Positions 1-9,177 are shown, numbered from the stretch's first letter. The stretch is 64,000 nt of DNA from Ensifer sp. LC163 (GCF_001695855.1 NZ_MBSS01000023.1:487379-551378), one strand, 5' to 3'. The notes: generated by a model from the sequence alone, not told the origin. Program-made: numbers and translations.

Positions 1-645
1 GAAGACGCCGACCGCCAGAGCGACGAAATTCAGACCGTCGGCGTACTCACGTATCCCCAGCGTGAAGCGCGGCGTGCCGGTGTAGATGTCGGTACCGACG
101 AGGCCGAGTAGCAGCCCGAGCGCCACCATCGCCAAGGCCTTGACGATCGATCCGTGCGCCAGCGCGATCGACGACACCAGGCCGACGATCATCAGCGAGA
201 AATATTCCGCCGCACCGAACTTCAGCGCGATCTCGGTCAGGGGCGGGGCGAAGACCGCAACGAGGAAGGTCGAGACCGTGCCGGCGAAGAACGAGCCGAG
301 GGCCGCGATTGCCAGCGCCGCACCGGCGCGGCCCTTGCGCGCCATCTGGTAGCCGTCGATCGCCGTCACGGCGGACGAAGATTCGCCCGGCATATTGATG
401 AGGATCGCCGTGGTCGAGCCACCGTATTGCGCGCCGTAATAGATGCCGGCGAGCATGATCAGCGAGGATACCGGCTCGAGCTGAAAGGTGATCGGCAGCA
501 GCATGGCGATGGTCGCCGTCGCGCCGATGCCGGGAAGAACGCCGATCAGCGTGCCGAGCAGAACACCGATCAGGCAGAAGAGCAGGTTTTCGGGCGATGC
601 GGCCGTGGTGAAGCCGAGTGCAAGATTGCTGAAAAGATCCATCAT
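1..645 (-). CDS. tctA: TctA-type large permease of a tripartite tricarboxylate transporter (partial, cut by window start)
   Basis: This is the large (usually about 500 aa, 12-TM) membrane subunit of a TTT-family secondary importer. The first 215 residues are visible and the frame runs off base 1. The N-terminal region carries the family signatures GVLPGIGATATIAMLLPIT (about residues 32-50) and YYGAQYGGSTTAILINMPGE (about 68-87), both diagnostic of TctA. Two start codons lie side by side (645 and 642), and the stop of tctB lies 7 nt upstream, so the two are translationally linked. With TctC and TctB it would import a carboxylate such as citrate or another organic acid. The substrate cannot be read from sequence. 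Confidence 0.95.
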   Translation of the reverse strand, partial: MMDLFSNLALGFTTAASPENLLFCLIGVLLGTLIGVLPGIGATATIAMLLPITFQLEPVSSLIMLAGIYYGAQYGGSTTAILINMPGESSSAVTAIDGYQMARKGRAGAALAIAALGSFFAGTVSTFLVAVFAPPLTEIALKFGAAEYFSLMIVGLVSSIALAHGSIVKALAMVALGLLLGLVGTDIYTGTPRFTLGIREYADGLNFVALAVGVF

Positions 646-652
646 CCGTCTC

Positions 653-1114
653 CTAGAACTGGGTCCAGGGGCCGAAGCGCTGGAAGGGCAAGCCGAGGCC
701 GTAGCTGAAGACCGCGACGGAAAAAGCAGTGAGCGCCAGCGACAGCGCGATGGCGGTCAGCGGTTTCATGCGGCCGGAAGCAAAGCAGGCAATTAGCGCG
801 GTGAAGAACAACGATGGGACGAAGCCAAGACCGCGCACCGTCAGGCCGAAAAAGATCGGCGCCGGCAGGATGAACAGCATGCCGCGCACCGCGATCGCTC
901 CCATCGGCTCTCCCTTAACCCGTGTCGACTGAACGAGGATCACGATACCGAGAAGCGTCAGGATGGTCGCTAGCACCAGCGGGAAGTAGCCCGGACCCAT
1001 GCGGAACGCGGTGCCGAGCTCGAGACTGAAAGCCTGCCAGGCAAAAAACAGCCCGACGGCTGTCAGGATGCCGCCACAGAGCGCATTGGTGGTGTCGAAG
1101 GAGATTGATTTCAT
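653..1114 (-). CDS. tctB: TctB-type small membrane subunit of a tripartite tricarboxylate transporter
   Basis: A 153-residue very hydrophobic protein with about four membrane segments, typical of the small TctB subunit. I chose the start at 1114 (MKSISFDTTN), which has GGGGAC upstream, rather than a longer frame to 1168 whose extra 18 residues are not hydrophobic or conserved-looking. It lies between tctC and tctA, the usual gene order tctC-tctB-tctA. A 241-nt gap with a strong hairpin separates it from tctC. Confidence 0.9.
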   Translation of the reverse strand: MKSISFDTTNALCGGILTAVGLFFAWQAFSLELGTAFRMGPGYFPLVLATILTLLGIVILVQSTRVKGEPMGAIAVRGMLFILPAPIFFGLTVRGLGFVPSLFFTALIACFASGRMKPLTAIALSLALTAFSVAVFSYGLGLPFQRFGPWTQF

Positions 1115-1299
1115 CGTGTCCCCATTTGGTTTTTGCGCTGAGCACCAGCCGCGAAAGGCCAAACTCAAGCTCGGACTGCCAGTTGCCAGTGACGTAGTGC
1201 GGCGGCGGACGACGGCATGACACCTTGAAGTGTGACCGAAGCCGACTGCCGGCGCGAATGCCCTCCGGCCCTCCCGGATGCGATGTCTCAGGCGACAAA

Positions 1300-1342
1300 C
1301 CCGCCACGATCCAGGTCCCTTGGGGTGAAGGATCGTGGCGGG
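1300..1342 (-). terminator. Hairpin between tctC and tctB (attenuator or mRNA-stabilising stem)
   Basis: CCCGCCACGATCC at 1300-1312 is perfectly complementary to GGATCGTGGCGGG at 1330-1342, giving a 13-bp GC-rich stem with a 17-nt loop. On the minus strand it begins 13 nt after the tctC stop and is followed by TTTGTCG. Read from tctC it could partly terminate transcription or protect the tctC message, so the binding protein is made in excess over the permeases. Confidence 0.75.
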
Positions 1343-1355
1343 CGGGTGTCTCGTG

Positions 1356-2333
1356 TTAGTCGGCGTACTGGCCGGCAGCTTCGATCACCGGCTTCCAGCG
1401 GGTGATTTCGCCCTCAAGCTTCGCCTTCAGCGCTGCCGGGGTGGCATCGGCTTCGCTCGACGGCTCGGTGCCGAGTTCGCCGAAGCGGGCGACGACGTTC
1501 GGGTCCTTCAGCGCCACCTGCAGCGACTTCGACAGGCGTTCGGTCACTTCGGTCGGCGTGCCCTTCGGCGCGTATACGCCGTGCCAGATGCCAACCTGCA
1601 GATTGGGAAGCCCGGCTTCCGCCGTCGTCGGCAGATCCGGGAAGACCTTGAGACGCTCGGGCGAGGTAACGGCATAGGCCTTGATGGTGCCGCCCTGGAT
1701 CTGCTTGGCGGTGTTGGTGGTCTGGTCGCACATGATGTCGACCTGGCCGCCGAGCAGGTCGGTCATCGCCGGGCCGGTACCCTTGTAGGGAACAGTGGTC
1801 AGCGGCGTTTCGATGGCGCTCATGAACATCATGCCGCAGAGGTGCGACGCAGCGCCGATACCGGCATTGGCGACCGTGACCGTGTCCTTGTTCGCCTTGG
1901 CGTACTCGACGAGGCCCTTGAGATCGGTCGGCTCGAGATCCTTTCGCGCGACGATCGTCATCGGCACCTCGGTGACGAGGCCGACATATTCGAAGGCGTT
2001 CAGCGTGTCGTAGGCGAGCTTGCGGTAGAGCGTGGCGCTGGTCGCCATGCCGATGTGGTGGAGCAAGACGGTATAGCCGTCCGGATCGGCCTGGGCGACG
2101 CGGCCGGCACCCAACGTGCCGCCGGCGCCGCCAACGTTTTCGACGATGATCTGCTGGCCGAGGTCCTTCGACATGGATTCGGCGACGAGGCGCGCGACGG
2201 TATCCGTCGGGCCGCCGGCCGAGAACGGAACGACCATGGTGATCGAACGCTCGGGATAGGTCTGCGCATTGGCGGAAGCGGCAAACAGGGACAGCGCGGC
2301 AACGGCGCCAAGAAGCGCATTCAGGGTTTTCAT
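1356..2333 (-). CDS. tctC: TctC/Bug-family periplasmic tricarboxylate-binding protein
   Basis: A 325-residue secreted solute-binding protein. Residues 1-22 form a signal peptide ending ASANA, followed by QTYPERSITMVVPFSAGGPT, the usual opening of Bug/TctC proteins. The start at 2333 has the strong Shine-Dalgarno GGGAGGAAAAG; a longer frame to 2381 lacks this. It captures the substrate in the periplasm for the TctAB permease encoded downstream. No TctDE two-component regulator is present nearby. Confidence 0.95.
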   Translation of the reverse strand: MKTLNALLGAVAALSLFAASANAQTYPERSITMVVPFSAGGPTDTVARLVAESMSKDLGQQIIVENVGGAGGTLGAGRVAQADPDGYTVLLHHIGMATSATLYRKLAYDTLNAFEYVGLVTEVPMTIVARKDLEPTDLKGLVEYAKANKDTVTVANAGIGAASHLCGMMFMSAIETPLTTVPYKGTGPAMTDLLGGQVDIMCDQTTNTAKQIQGGTIKAYAVTSPERLKVFPDLPTTAEAGLPNLQVGIWHGVYAPKGTPTEVTERLSKSLQVALKDPNVVARFGELGTEPSSEADATPAALKAKLEGEITRWKPVIEAAGQYAD

Positions 2334-2588
2334 CTTTTCCTCCCGGATGAAATATCGACCAGCCGGCAAGGCTCCTCCCACGCCGATTCTGGTTGACCCA
2401 TTTGCAAACGCAATCTTAGCACAGACAACGGGTTAGCTGCGCACCGCCGCGCATTTCTGCTGCCGATTGTCTGAATTTGGGTGGATTTGGAAACAAGGGG
2501 CTCGCCTGATGGGTGGATTTCCACCCATTGCAAGCGCTGCGCTTCAGACTGGCTTCGGCGGCGCGGCCTCCGACTGGATGCTCAGTGG
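2334..2588. promoter_or_regulatory. Upstream region of tctC
   Basis: This 255-nt gap lies between the end of the pseudouridine synthase and the start of tctC, both on the minus strand, so it should hold the tct promoter. I see no convincing consensus promoter or palindrome beyond the tctC ribosome-binding site at its low-coordinate end. Confidence 0.4.
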
Positions 2589-3332
2589 CTACGATTGTCC
2601 CGTACGCTGCCGAAGATACTGCACTTCGTCCACTGTCAGCGGGCGCGTTGCGCCTTTCGCAAGCTTGCCAAGCGCGATGTCGCCGATCGAGACGCGCACG
2701 AGCCGCAAGACCTCGAAGCCGAGGACATCGAGCATCCGGCGGATCTGGCGATTGCGCCCTTCATGCAACTCGACCTCGATCCAGCTGTTTTTCCCGCCGC
2801 CTCTTAGCTGTTCGGCACGCGCGGCGCGCAAGTGCTCGCCGCCCTCGTCGACACCCTCGACCATTGCAGCAAGCTGGCTGTCGCCGATCTCGCCCGCGAC
2901 CTGCACGTGGTAGACCTTGCCGAGATGGGTTTCGGGATCGAGCAGCCGCTGGGCAAGCACCGTGTCGTTGGTAAAGAGCAGCAGGCCCTCGCTCGCCTTG
3001 TCCAGCCGGCCGACTGGGGAGAGGAATTGCGCGTCGCTGTCGCCCAGGCAATCAAAGACGGTCGGGCGCCCCTCCGGATCGCGCCTTGTCGTCACCAGGC
3101 CACGCGGCTTGTTGAGCATCAGGTAGATCTTGTCCTCCGCCTGAACGGCCTTGCCGTCGACGGCGATGCGGTCCTTTTCGATATCGACCCATTGGGCGAG
3201 ATCGGTGGTCTTGCGGCCGCCGATGCTGACCCGGCCCGCGAGCACAAGCTTTTCCGCCTGCGTTCGCGAGCAGTAACCGAGTTTGGAAAGTGCGCGGGCA
3301 ATGGTCACGCGTTTGCCGACCTCGCCGGTCAT
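2589..3332 (-). CDS. RsuA/RluB/RluE/RluF-family rRNA pseudouridine synthase
   Basis: A 247-residue enzyme that isomerises a specific uridine in rRNA to pseudouridine. An S4 RNA-binding domain covers about residues 8-55 (RALSKLGYCSRTQAEKLV), followed by KPRGLVTTRRDPEGRP and the catalytic signature VGRLDKASEGLLLFTND, with Asp111 as the expected catalytic residue. HEGRNRQIRRM follows near residue 205. The start at 3332 is chosen because the upstream open stretch to 3479 is Arg/Ala-rich and overlaps the end of the D-aminopeptidase gene; the ribosome-binding site is weak. Which member of the RsuA/RluB/E/F group it is cannot be settled here. Confidence 0.9.
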   Translation of the reverse strand: MTGEVGKRVTIARALSKLGYCSRTQAEKLVLAGRVSIGGRKTTDLAQWVDIEKDRIAVDGKAVQAEDKIYLMLNKPRGLVTTRRDPEGRPTVFDCLGDSDAQFLSPVGRLDKASEGLLLFTNDTVLAQRLLDPETHLGKVYHVQVAGEIGDSQLAAMVEGVDEGGEHLRAARAEQLRGGGKNSWIEVELHEGRNRQIRRMLDVLGFEVLRLVRVSIGDIALGKLAKGATRPLTVDEVQYLRQRTGQS

Positions 3333-3444
3333 GCGGCCAGAGCCTTCGCCTCGTCCTGCTGTCGGCCGCGTCTGCCTCACTTCGGGTCGTCTCCGTCTAT
3401 CTCCGGCTGCCGGCGCGCGTCGTGCGGCGTCTCGGAACCGTGGT

Positions 3445-5007
3445 TCAGCCGATTTTGATATAGTCGATTTGCCGAGCAAGCCAGCAGCCGATCGTCAGGC
3501 CGGAGATCGTGCCTCTGTCGTCGCGGTGGATCCGCACGGTCCAGTCCCCCGGCGCCGGCGCGTCCATCGAGCGCTTGCAGCTGAGCAACCAGACATCGTC
3601 GGCAAACGGCAGCATCGCATGCATCGCGCCCTTGCCGAGCATGCCGGCGCAGCCGGCAAAGAAGATGCCATTGGTCGAAACGATCTCGATGTCAGCGTCG
3701 AGTTCTGCGGAGCGGTAGCGCCCGGCAATATCCGGCTTTGCCTTGCCGGCGACCCTTTCGGCCGTCGTCACAAGGTTCTCGCGCTCCCGTTCCATCTGCA
3801 GGCCGGTGCCGCTCACCGTCAGCGAGACCGCGCCGGAACGCGCGACACCGTCCGCTGCGATCTGCAGAGGTTCTCCTGCGGTCGCAAAGCGCAGCTCTAG
3901 CCGTCCCGTTCCCAAGGGGCGGGTCGACAGCGCAAGGCCGGTCTCCGGTTCGAGATAGGTGCCGAATTGCTGGCCATCCCAGTCGCCGGCTGCCCTCTCG
4001 ACATCCTGGTGACCGAGCGCGCCCTTCATCAGGGCCGTTGCGGCGGCATGGGCGTCGGCCTCGTGGTTGAACATCACGACGATCGAGAGGCGTTCGCTTG
4101 CGGCGTGAAGGCGGCGGCTGCGAAAGCCGCGCAAGGCGCCGCCGTGGCCGGTGATCGCCACGTCGCCGATCTTTTCGTGGGCAAGGCCGAAGCCGTAAGG
4201 TGCTGCCCGCCCATCCGTATAGGACTGCGGTGCGGAGAGCCTGCGGTAGAGGCCGCCTTCGTCGTCGCGCGTCCGATCGATGAAGCATTCCCAAGCCAGC
4301 ATGTCGTCGAGCGTTGCCGAAATACCGGCGTCACCCGCCCAATAGATCCGGTTCGCCGCCTCGAAATAACCCGTCGTCTCGTTACCCTCGTATCCGACCA
4401 CGCCGTTCGGCGAGACGCTGGTATCGGGAGTGAGGGCGGCCGTTGTCATGCCGGCCGGATCGAAAGCGCAGCGATCGTAGAGTTCGGCAAGCGACCTGCC
4501 GGTATGGTCTTCGACGAGGTCGGCCAGGATACGGAAGTTGCCGTTCGAATAGGAATAGCGCGTGCCAGGCTCGAAATGGGTCGAGCGTGCGCGCGAAAGC
4601 AGCGGCCGGGCGTCCTCGCGGCGAAAGACGCCATCGGCCATGGCCCCCTGCAGCACGGTCAAGGCCCAGTAGTCGCGCAGGCCCGACTGGTTGTGGCAGA
4701 GATGCGCAACTCCAGGGCGCTTGCCTTCGATGAGCGGCAGGTAGGCATCGAGCGCGCTATCGAGCCTGGCCGGATCGCCAACCGTGTCGAGCAGCACCGC
4801 GCAGGTGAAGTGTTTGCTGATCGAGCAGATCGGCAGCAGCGTGCCTGTTGTCATCGGCTTGCGTGCGGCGAGATCGGCATAGCCCCAGACGTGCCTGAGG
4901 ATGACCTCGCCATCCCTGACGACACCCACGACGCCGCCCGGCCCCTTGTAGTGCTGCGGCAAGGCGAGGACGGCTCGTTCGAGGGCGGGGAGATCCAGAG
5001 TGTTCAT
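3445..5007 (-). CDS. dap: D-aminopeptidase (serine beta-lactamase fold, MEROPS S12)
   Basis: A 520-residue enzyme that removes N-terminal D-amino acids from peptides and amides. It has the same length as the characterised Ochrobactrum anthropi enzyme and matching active-site positions: Ser62-x-x-Lys65 in ICSISKHF, Tyr153-Ser-Asn in YSYSNGN, and the HGG motif near residue 288 (AITGHGGAL). A catalytic penicillin-binding-like N-terminal domain is followed by two beta-barrel-type C-terminal domains, the second with CKRSMDAPAPGDWTV. The start at 5007 (MNTLDLPALE) gives the correct family length. It follows an ABC exporter by 106 nt on the same strand, a probable operon. Confidence 0.95.
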   Translation of the reverse strand: MNTLDLPALERAVLALPQHYKGPGGVVGVVRDGEVILRHVWGYADLAARKPMTTGTLLPICSISKHFTCAVLLDTVGDPARLDSALDAYLPLIEGKRPGVAHLCHNQSGLRDYWALTVLQGAMADGVFRREDARPLLSRARSTHFEPGTRYSYSNGNFRILADLVEDHTGRSLAELYDRCAFDPAGMTTAALTPDTSVSPNGVVGYEGNETTGYFEAANRIYWAGDAGISATLDDMLAWECFIDRTRDDEGGLYRRLSAPQSYTDGRAAPYGFGLAHEKIGDVAITGHGGALRGFRSRRLHAASERLSIVVMFNHEADAHAAATALMKGALGHQDVERAAGDWDGQQFGTYLEPETGLALSTRPLGTGRLELRFATAGEPLQIAADGVARSGAVSLTVSGTGLQMERERENLVTTAERVAGKAKPDIAGRYRSAELDADIEIVSTNGIFFAGCAGMLGKGAMHAMLPFADDVWLLSCKRSMDAPAPGDWTVRIHRDDRGTISGLTIGCWLARQIDYIKIG

Positions 5008-5113
5008 ATCGTGCAATGCCAGTCGGTCGGGAGGAAACCAGCCGCCCGGGCGGGCGGATCGGTTTCGTACGTACCGCTCCGTCCCGGCAGTTGCAACCGC
5101 GCTCCGCTTTGCC

Positions 5114-6832
5114 TCAACGCAATCCGGCCTGGGCGTGATAAAGCCGGCTATAGGTGCCCTTGGCGGCCAGCAGTGTGTCGTGCGGCCCTTGTTCGCTGAT
5201 GCCGTTGGTGTCGACGACGATGATGCGGTCTGCATCGCGGATCGTCGCCAGGCGATGGGCGATGACCAATGTGGTTCGACCCTCCGAAAGCTCGGCAAGC
5301 GATTGCTGGATCGCCTTTTCGGTCTCCGTGTCGAGCGCCGATGTGGCTTCGTCGAGGATCAGGACCGAGGGGTTCTTCAGGAACATCCGGGCGATCGCCA
5401 GCCGCTGTTTCTGGCCGCCGGAAAGCTTGACGCCGCGCTCGCCGATGATCGTGTCCATGCCGTCGGGAAGCGTCGCGATCATGCCTTCGAGCTTGGCCCG
5501 CCGGGCAGCATCGAGAATGTCGGCTTCGCTTGCGCCTAAGCGTCCATAGGCGATGTTGTCGCGGATCGTGCCCGCAAACAGGAAGACATCCTGCTGCACG
5601 ATGCCGATCTGTCCGCGAAGCGAGGCAAGCTTGATGTCGCGGATGTCGATGCCGTCGACCGTGATGCTGCCTTCCGCGACCTCATAGAAGCGCGGCAGCA
5701 GCGAGCAGATCGTCGTCTTGCCGGCGCCCGAAGGACCGACGAAGGCCACCGTCTCTCCGGCCTTGATCGTCAGGTCGATGTTGGCGATGGTCGGCTTGTC
5801 CGAGCTGTAGCCGAAGGAGACGTTGCGATAGCTGATGTCGCCGCGCAGGCCTTTCACGTCGATCGCGCCCGGACGATCCTCGATATCAGGTTCGGTTTCC
5901 ATCAGTTCGATGAAGCGTTTGAAGCCGGCGATGCCCTTGGGATAGGTCTCGATGACCGAGTTGATCTTCTCGACCGGACGGAAGAAAACGCCGACCAGCA
6001 GCAGGAAGCCGATGAAGCCGCCATTGCTCAGTTGTCCCGTCAATACGAAATAGCTGCCGGTGATCATCACGATCAATTGCGTCAGCCGCATGCTCATGTA
6101 GCTGAGCGATGTGCTGGCGGCCATGATGCGGTAGGCCTCGAGCTTCGTTTGGCGGTAATTCTGGTTGTCGGTCTCGAACAGGCTGCGCTCATGTTCTTCG
6201 TTGGCGAAGGCCTGGACCACGCGGATGCCGCCGACGTTCTCCTCAATGCGGGCATTGAAGTCGCCGACGCGGCCATAAAGGTTGCGGAAGTTGTTGGCCA
6301 TCCGGCCGCCATAGCGGCTGGTGACCCAGGCGGTGACCGGCACCACGGCCGCCGTGATCAGCGCCAACTGCCAATGCACCGTCAGCATCAGCAGCAAGGC
6401 GCCGATGAAGGTCATGATCGCGATGAACAGATCCTCGGGGCCGTGATGCGCGACTTCGCCGATCTCTTCCAGGTCCTTCGTCAGGCGGCCGACGAGATGG
6501 CCGGTCTTCTGGTTGTCGAAGAAGCTGAAGGAAAGCTTCTGCAAATGGTCGAAAGCCATGCGCCGCATGTCGGTCTCGATGTTGATGCCGAGCATGTGTC
6601 CCCAATAGGTGACCGTCGCCATCAGGCCGGTATTGACGAGATAGACGACGAGAAGACCGACGGAGGCCAGCAGGATCAGCGTCCATTCCTGGCTCGGAAG
6701 CAACTGGTCGACGAACAGCTTGACCGCGACCGGGAAGCCGAGTTCCAGCAGCCCGGACAGCACCGCGCAGGTGAAATCGAGAATGAAGAGGCCGCGATAG
6801 GGCCGGTAGAACGCGAAGAAGCGCTTCAACAT
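5114..6832 (-). CDS. ABC exporter, fused membrane and ATPase domains (MsbA/MDR-type half transporter)
   Basis: A half-transporter of about 570 residues that would act as a homodimer in the inner membrane. Six membrane helices fill about residues 15-300. The nucleotide-binding domain follows, with GPSGAGKTT (Walker A), the Q-loop in GIVQQDVFLF, LSGGQKQRLAIARM (signature), VLILDEATSAL (Walker B) and IAHRL (H-loop). All catalytic motifs are intact. The start at 6832 (MLKRFFAFY) is preferred because it begins directly before the first helix; a longer form from 6895 is possible and neither has a strong ribosome-binding site. Its co-direction with dap hints at export or turnover of peptides, but the substrate is unknown. 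Confidence 0.9.
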   Translation of the reverse strand: MLKRFFAFYRPYRGLFILDFTCAVLSGLLELGFPVAVKLFVDQLLPSQEWTLILLASVGLLVVYLVNTGLMATVTYWGHMLGINIETDMRRMAFDHLQKLSFSFFDNQKTGHLVGRLTKDLEEIGEVAHHGPEDLFIAIMTFIGALLLMLTVHWQLALITAAVVPVTAWVTSRYGGRMANNFRNLYGRVGDFNARIEENVGGIRVVQAFANEEHERSLFETDNQNYRQTKLEAYRIMAASTSLSYMSMRLTQLIVMITGSYFVLTGQLSNGGFIGFLLLVGVFFRPVEKINSVIETYPKGIAGFKRFIELMETEPDIEDRPGAIDVKGLRGDISYRNVSFGYSSDKPTIANIDLTIKAGETVAFVGPSGAGKTTICSLLPRFYEVAEGSITVDGIDIRDIKLASLRGQIGIVQQDVFLFAGTIRDNIAYGRLGASEADILDAARRAKLEGMIATLPDGMDTIIGERGVKLSGGQKQRLAIARMFLKNPSVLILDEATSALDTETEKAIQQSLAELSEGRTTLVIAHRLATIRDADRIIVVDTNGISEQGPHDTLLAAKGTYSRLYHAQAGLR

Positions 6833-7068
6833 GACAACCGCACTCACATGGGCAGCCGCTTGAGTACGGCCGTAAAATTTGAGTTCAAATGTCATGTTTC
6901 TACCCGGAAGCCAACAGATATGCGACCGAAAAAGCGCATCGATGCTGCCACCAGGCGCACCAACCCGGGCGTGTGGTTCCCGGATGAGGCATGACGCGGG
7001 GCGGAAGGAAGAAAACGTTAACCATAAGCTCCGTAGAAGAGGGAATCACCAGGGGAGCGAATGAAGCA

Positions 7069-7368
7069 ATGGCAGGCGATCGATCAGATGAAGCAACGGT
7101 GTTTGGCGGACGTGACGTCGTCCCGTTTCCGATGGCAAGAAGACTGAGCACCGTTCGCTTCTGCGCCGCCGAACTCGAAGATCTTCATGGCGATGACGCC
7201 GTGCAATACTGGCGGCGCGAATGCCGGCTGCTTGCCGACGAATTGCTTGCGATCGGCTGCTCCGAAGCCGAAATGCGGGAGCAGGTCATGGCGTTCCAGG
7301 CCGAGGTCCAGGCCGAGCTTTGGCAGCGCCACCAGTCCCGGCTTTCCGCTGGCGCGGTAAGCCAGTAA
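7069..7368 (+). CDS. Small DUF6074-like hypothetical protein
   Basis: A 99-residue acidic, soluble protein with a VVPFPMARR element near the N-terminus, then VRFCAAELEDL and YWRRECRLLADELLAIG, a pattern I associate with the short DUF6074-like proteins of Rhizobiaceae. The start at 7069 (MAGDRSDEA) is set by AGGGGAGCG 9 nt upstream; an ATG at 7061 is out of frame. It stands alone, divergent from the ABC exporter and convergent with the SDR gene. No function is known. Confidence 0.7.
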   Translation: MAGDRSDEATVFGGRDVVPFPMARRLSTVRFCAAELEDLHGDDAVQYWRRECRLLADELLAIGCSEAEMREQVMAFQAEVQAELWQRHQSRLSAGAVSQ

Positions 7369-7378
7369 TTCGGCAACT

Positions 7379-7410
7379 CGCCCCCACATCATTCGGTGAT
7401 GGGATGGGCG
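7379..7410. terminator. Possible bidirectional terminator between convergent genes
   Basis: In the 48-nt gap between two convergent genes, CATCA and TGATG form a stem around TTCGG, and CGCCC/GGGCG can extend it after a small internal loop. There is no long T run, so the call rests on position and stem only. Confidence 0.4.
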
Positions 7411-7416
7411 GGAATG

Positions 7417-8157
7417 TCAGGCAACGCCGCCGTTGGCGCGCAGGACCTGGCCGTTGATCCAGCCGGCATCGGGGCCGGCAAGGAAGGCCACGACACCGGC
7501 AATGTCGTCCGGCTGACCGAGCCGCTCAAGCGGCGGCATCTTGGCAAACTGGGCGACAAGCTCCTCGCTCTTGCCCGACAGGAACAGATCGGTCGCGATC
7601 GGGCCCGGCGCCACGGCGTTGACGGTGATGTCGCGGCCGCGCAGCTCCTTGGCAAGAACATGCGTCAGAGCTTCGACAGCGGCTTTTGTGGCGTTGTAGA
7701 CGGCGTAGCCCGGCAGGTTGAGAGCGAGTGTTGTTGAGGAGAAGTTGACGATCCGGCCGCCACTGCGCATGCGCTTTGCGGCTTCGCGCAGGGTGTTGAA
7801 GGTGCCCTTGGCGTTGATGGCGAAGTGACGGTCGAACTCTTCGTCGCTGGTTTCGGCGAGCGCCACCGTCTTCAGGATGCCGGCATTGTTGATGAGCACG
7901 TCGATGCCGCCGAGGGCCGCCTCGGTGGCGTCGAACATGTGCTTGACCGCATCCGGATTAGCAACGTCGGCCCTGGCGGTCAGGGCGCGGGCGCCCTTTT
8001 CCTCGATCCTGCGTGCCAGTTTTTCGGCGGAAGCGGCGTCGCCGGCATAGTTGATGACGACGGTGAAGCCGTCGGCCGCCAGGCGTTCGGCAATCGCCGC
8101 GCCGATACCGCGCGAGGCGCCAGTAACGATCGCGACCCTGTCGGTGTGTTGTTGCAT
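7417..8157 (-). CDS. SDR-family NAD(P)-dependent oxidoreductase (FabG-like)
   Basis: A 246-residue classical short-chain dehydrogenase. It shows the cofactor motif TGASRGIG (residues 11-18), NNAG near 89, the catalytic Ser in FSSTTLALN and YNATK as YxxxK, and ends with the usual C-terminal region (INGQVLRANGG). The ribosome-binding site GAAGGAGAAAG precedes the ATG. It is divergent from a LysR gene across a 116-nt gap with an inverted repeat, a typical regulator-target pair. The substrate is unknown. Confidence 0.93.
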   Translation of the reverse strand: MQQHTDRVAIVTGASRGIGAAIAERLAADGFTVVINYAGDAASAEKLARRIEEKGARALTARADVANPDAVKHMFDATEAALGGIDVLINNAGILKTVALAETSDEEFDRHFAINAKGTFNTLREAAKRMRSGGRIVNFSSTTLALNLPGYAVYNATKAAVEALTHVLAKELRGRDITVNAVAPGPIATDLFLSGKSEELVAQFAKMPPLERLGQPDDIAGVVAFLAGPDAGWINGQVLRANGGVA

Positions 8158-8221
8158 GGTCTTTCTCCTTCGTTGTGAAGCGGCTCGGCTTCGTTGGCGA
8201 GGAGAAGATGACGCCTTTCAC

Positions 8222-8263
8222 ATTCCGGATAATCATGCATAATTCGGCAACATAATCCGGATA
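8222..8263. promoter_or_regulatory. Inverted repeat in the SDR/LysR intergenic region, likely LysR operator
   Basis: ATTCCGGATAAT (8222-8233) and ATAATCCGGATA (8252-8263) are near-perfect inverted copies 18 nt apart, and a third related half, ATAATTCGG, sits between them at 8240-8248. The block ends 10 nt before the LysR start, where an autoregulatory LysR site would lie. Confidence 0.6.
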
Positions 8264-8273
8264 GTGCGAACAA

Positions 8274-9170
8274 ATGGACAGGTTCGATGCCATGCGCGTG
8301 TTCTCGCGCGTTGTCGAAAGGCGCAGTTTCACTCAGGCCGCGGAGGATCTCGGCCTGCCGCGCTCGACGGTGACCGACGCCGTCAAGCAACTGGAGGCGC
8401 GGCTGGGCGTTCGCCTGCTGCAGCGCACGACGCGCCATGTCAGCCCGACGCTGGACGGTGCTGCCTACCACCAGCGCTGCATCTCCATTCTCGACGACAT
8501 CGAGGATGCCGAGGGCGCCTTTGCCGGCGCCAGGCCCAAGGGCCTGCTGCGCATCGACGTGCATGGAACGCTGGCGCGGCACTTCGTGCTGCCGAGCGTG
8601 CCCGCCTTTCTTGCAGCCTACCCGGAGATCGAGCTCTACATGAGCGAGGGCGACCGTCTGGTCGATCTCGTCCGGGAAGGCATCGATTGTGTGCTTCGGG
8701 TCGGCGAACCGCAGGACAGCGACATGGTCGGGCGACGCATGACGATGCTGGACGAGGTTACCTGCGCGTCGCCCGCCTACATCGCCTGCCACGGCAGGCC
8801 CAAAAGCTTCGACAGCCTGGAAGGACACCGCATGGTCGGCTTCCGCTCGTCGACGACCGGCGTTCCGATGCCGCTCGAATTCCAGGTCGGGGACAAGGTC
8901 GAACATGTCGCGCTGCCGGTGACGGTCGCGGTCAACGCCGCCGAAAGCTTCGTTGCCGCCGCAAGGCTGGGGCTCGGGCTCATTCAGGTGCCGCGATACC
9001 ATGTCGAGAGGGACCTGCATGCGGGTACGCTGGTCGAAGTGCTTGAAAGCTGCCGTCCGACGCCGACGCCGGTTTTTCTGCTCTATCCGCGCAACCGCCA
9101 GCTTTCACCGCGCGTCCGCGTCTTCATCGACTGGCTGGCCGGCGTGTTCGCTTCGGGCAACATTCGCTAG
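8274..9170 (+). CDS. LysR-family transcriptional regulator
   Basis: A 298-residue regulator. The N-terminal winged HTH covers about residues 3-60 (RSFTQAAEDLGLPRSTVTDA, then LEARLGVRLLQRTTR), followed by a LysR substrate-binding domain. It belongs to the CrgA/PA-type LysR subgroup by its MDRFDAMRVFSRVVE opening. It most likely controls the divergent SDR gene and itself. A 6-bp hairpin (GCGGAT/ATCCGC, 9170-9186) lies at its stop, which faces the end of the cyclase gene 7 nt away. Confidence 0.93.
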   Translation: MDRFDAMRVFSRVVERRSFTQAAEDLGLPRSTVTDAVKQLEARLGVRLLQRTTRHVSPTLDGAAYHQRCISILDDIEDAEGAFAGARPKGLLRIDVHGTLARHFVLPSVPAFLAAYPEIELYMSEGDRLVDLVREGIDCVLRVGEPQDSDMVGRRMTMLDEVTCASPAYIACHGRPKSFDSLEGHRMVGFRSSTTGVPMPLEFQVGDKVEHVALPVTVAVNAAESFVAAARLGLGLIQVPRYHVERDLHAGTLVEVLESCRPTPTPVFLLYPRNRQLSPRVRVFIDWLAGVFASGNIR

Positions 9171-9177
9171 CGGATCT

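Noticed and set aside
3333..3479. N-terminal extension of the pseudouridine synthase
   Set aside because: The extra 49 residues are Arg/Ala-rich, overlap the end of dap and precede the S4 domain, so the ATG at 3332 is simpler, though not certain.
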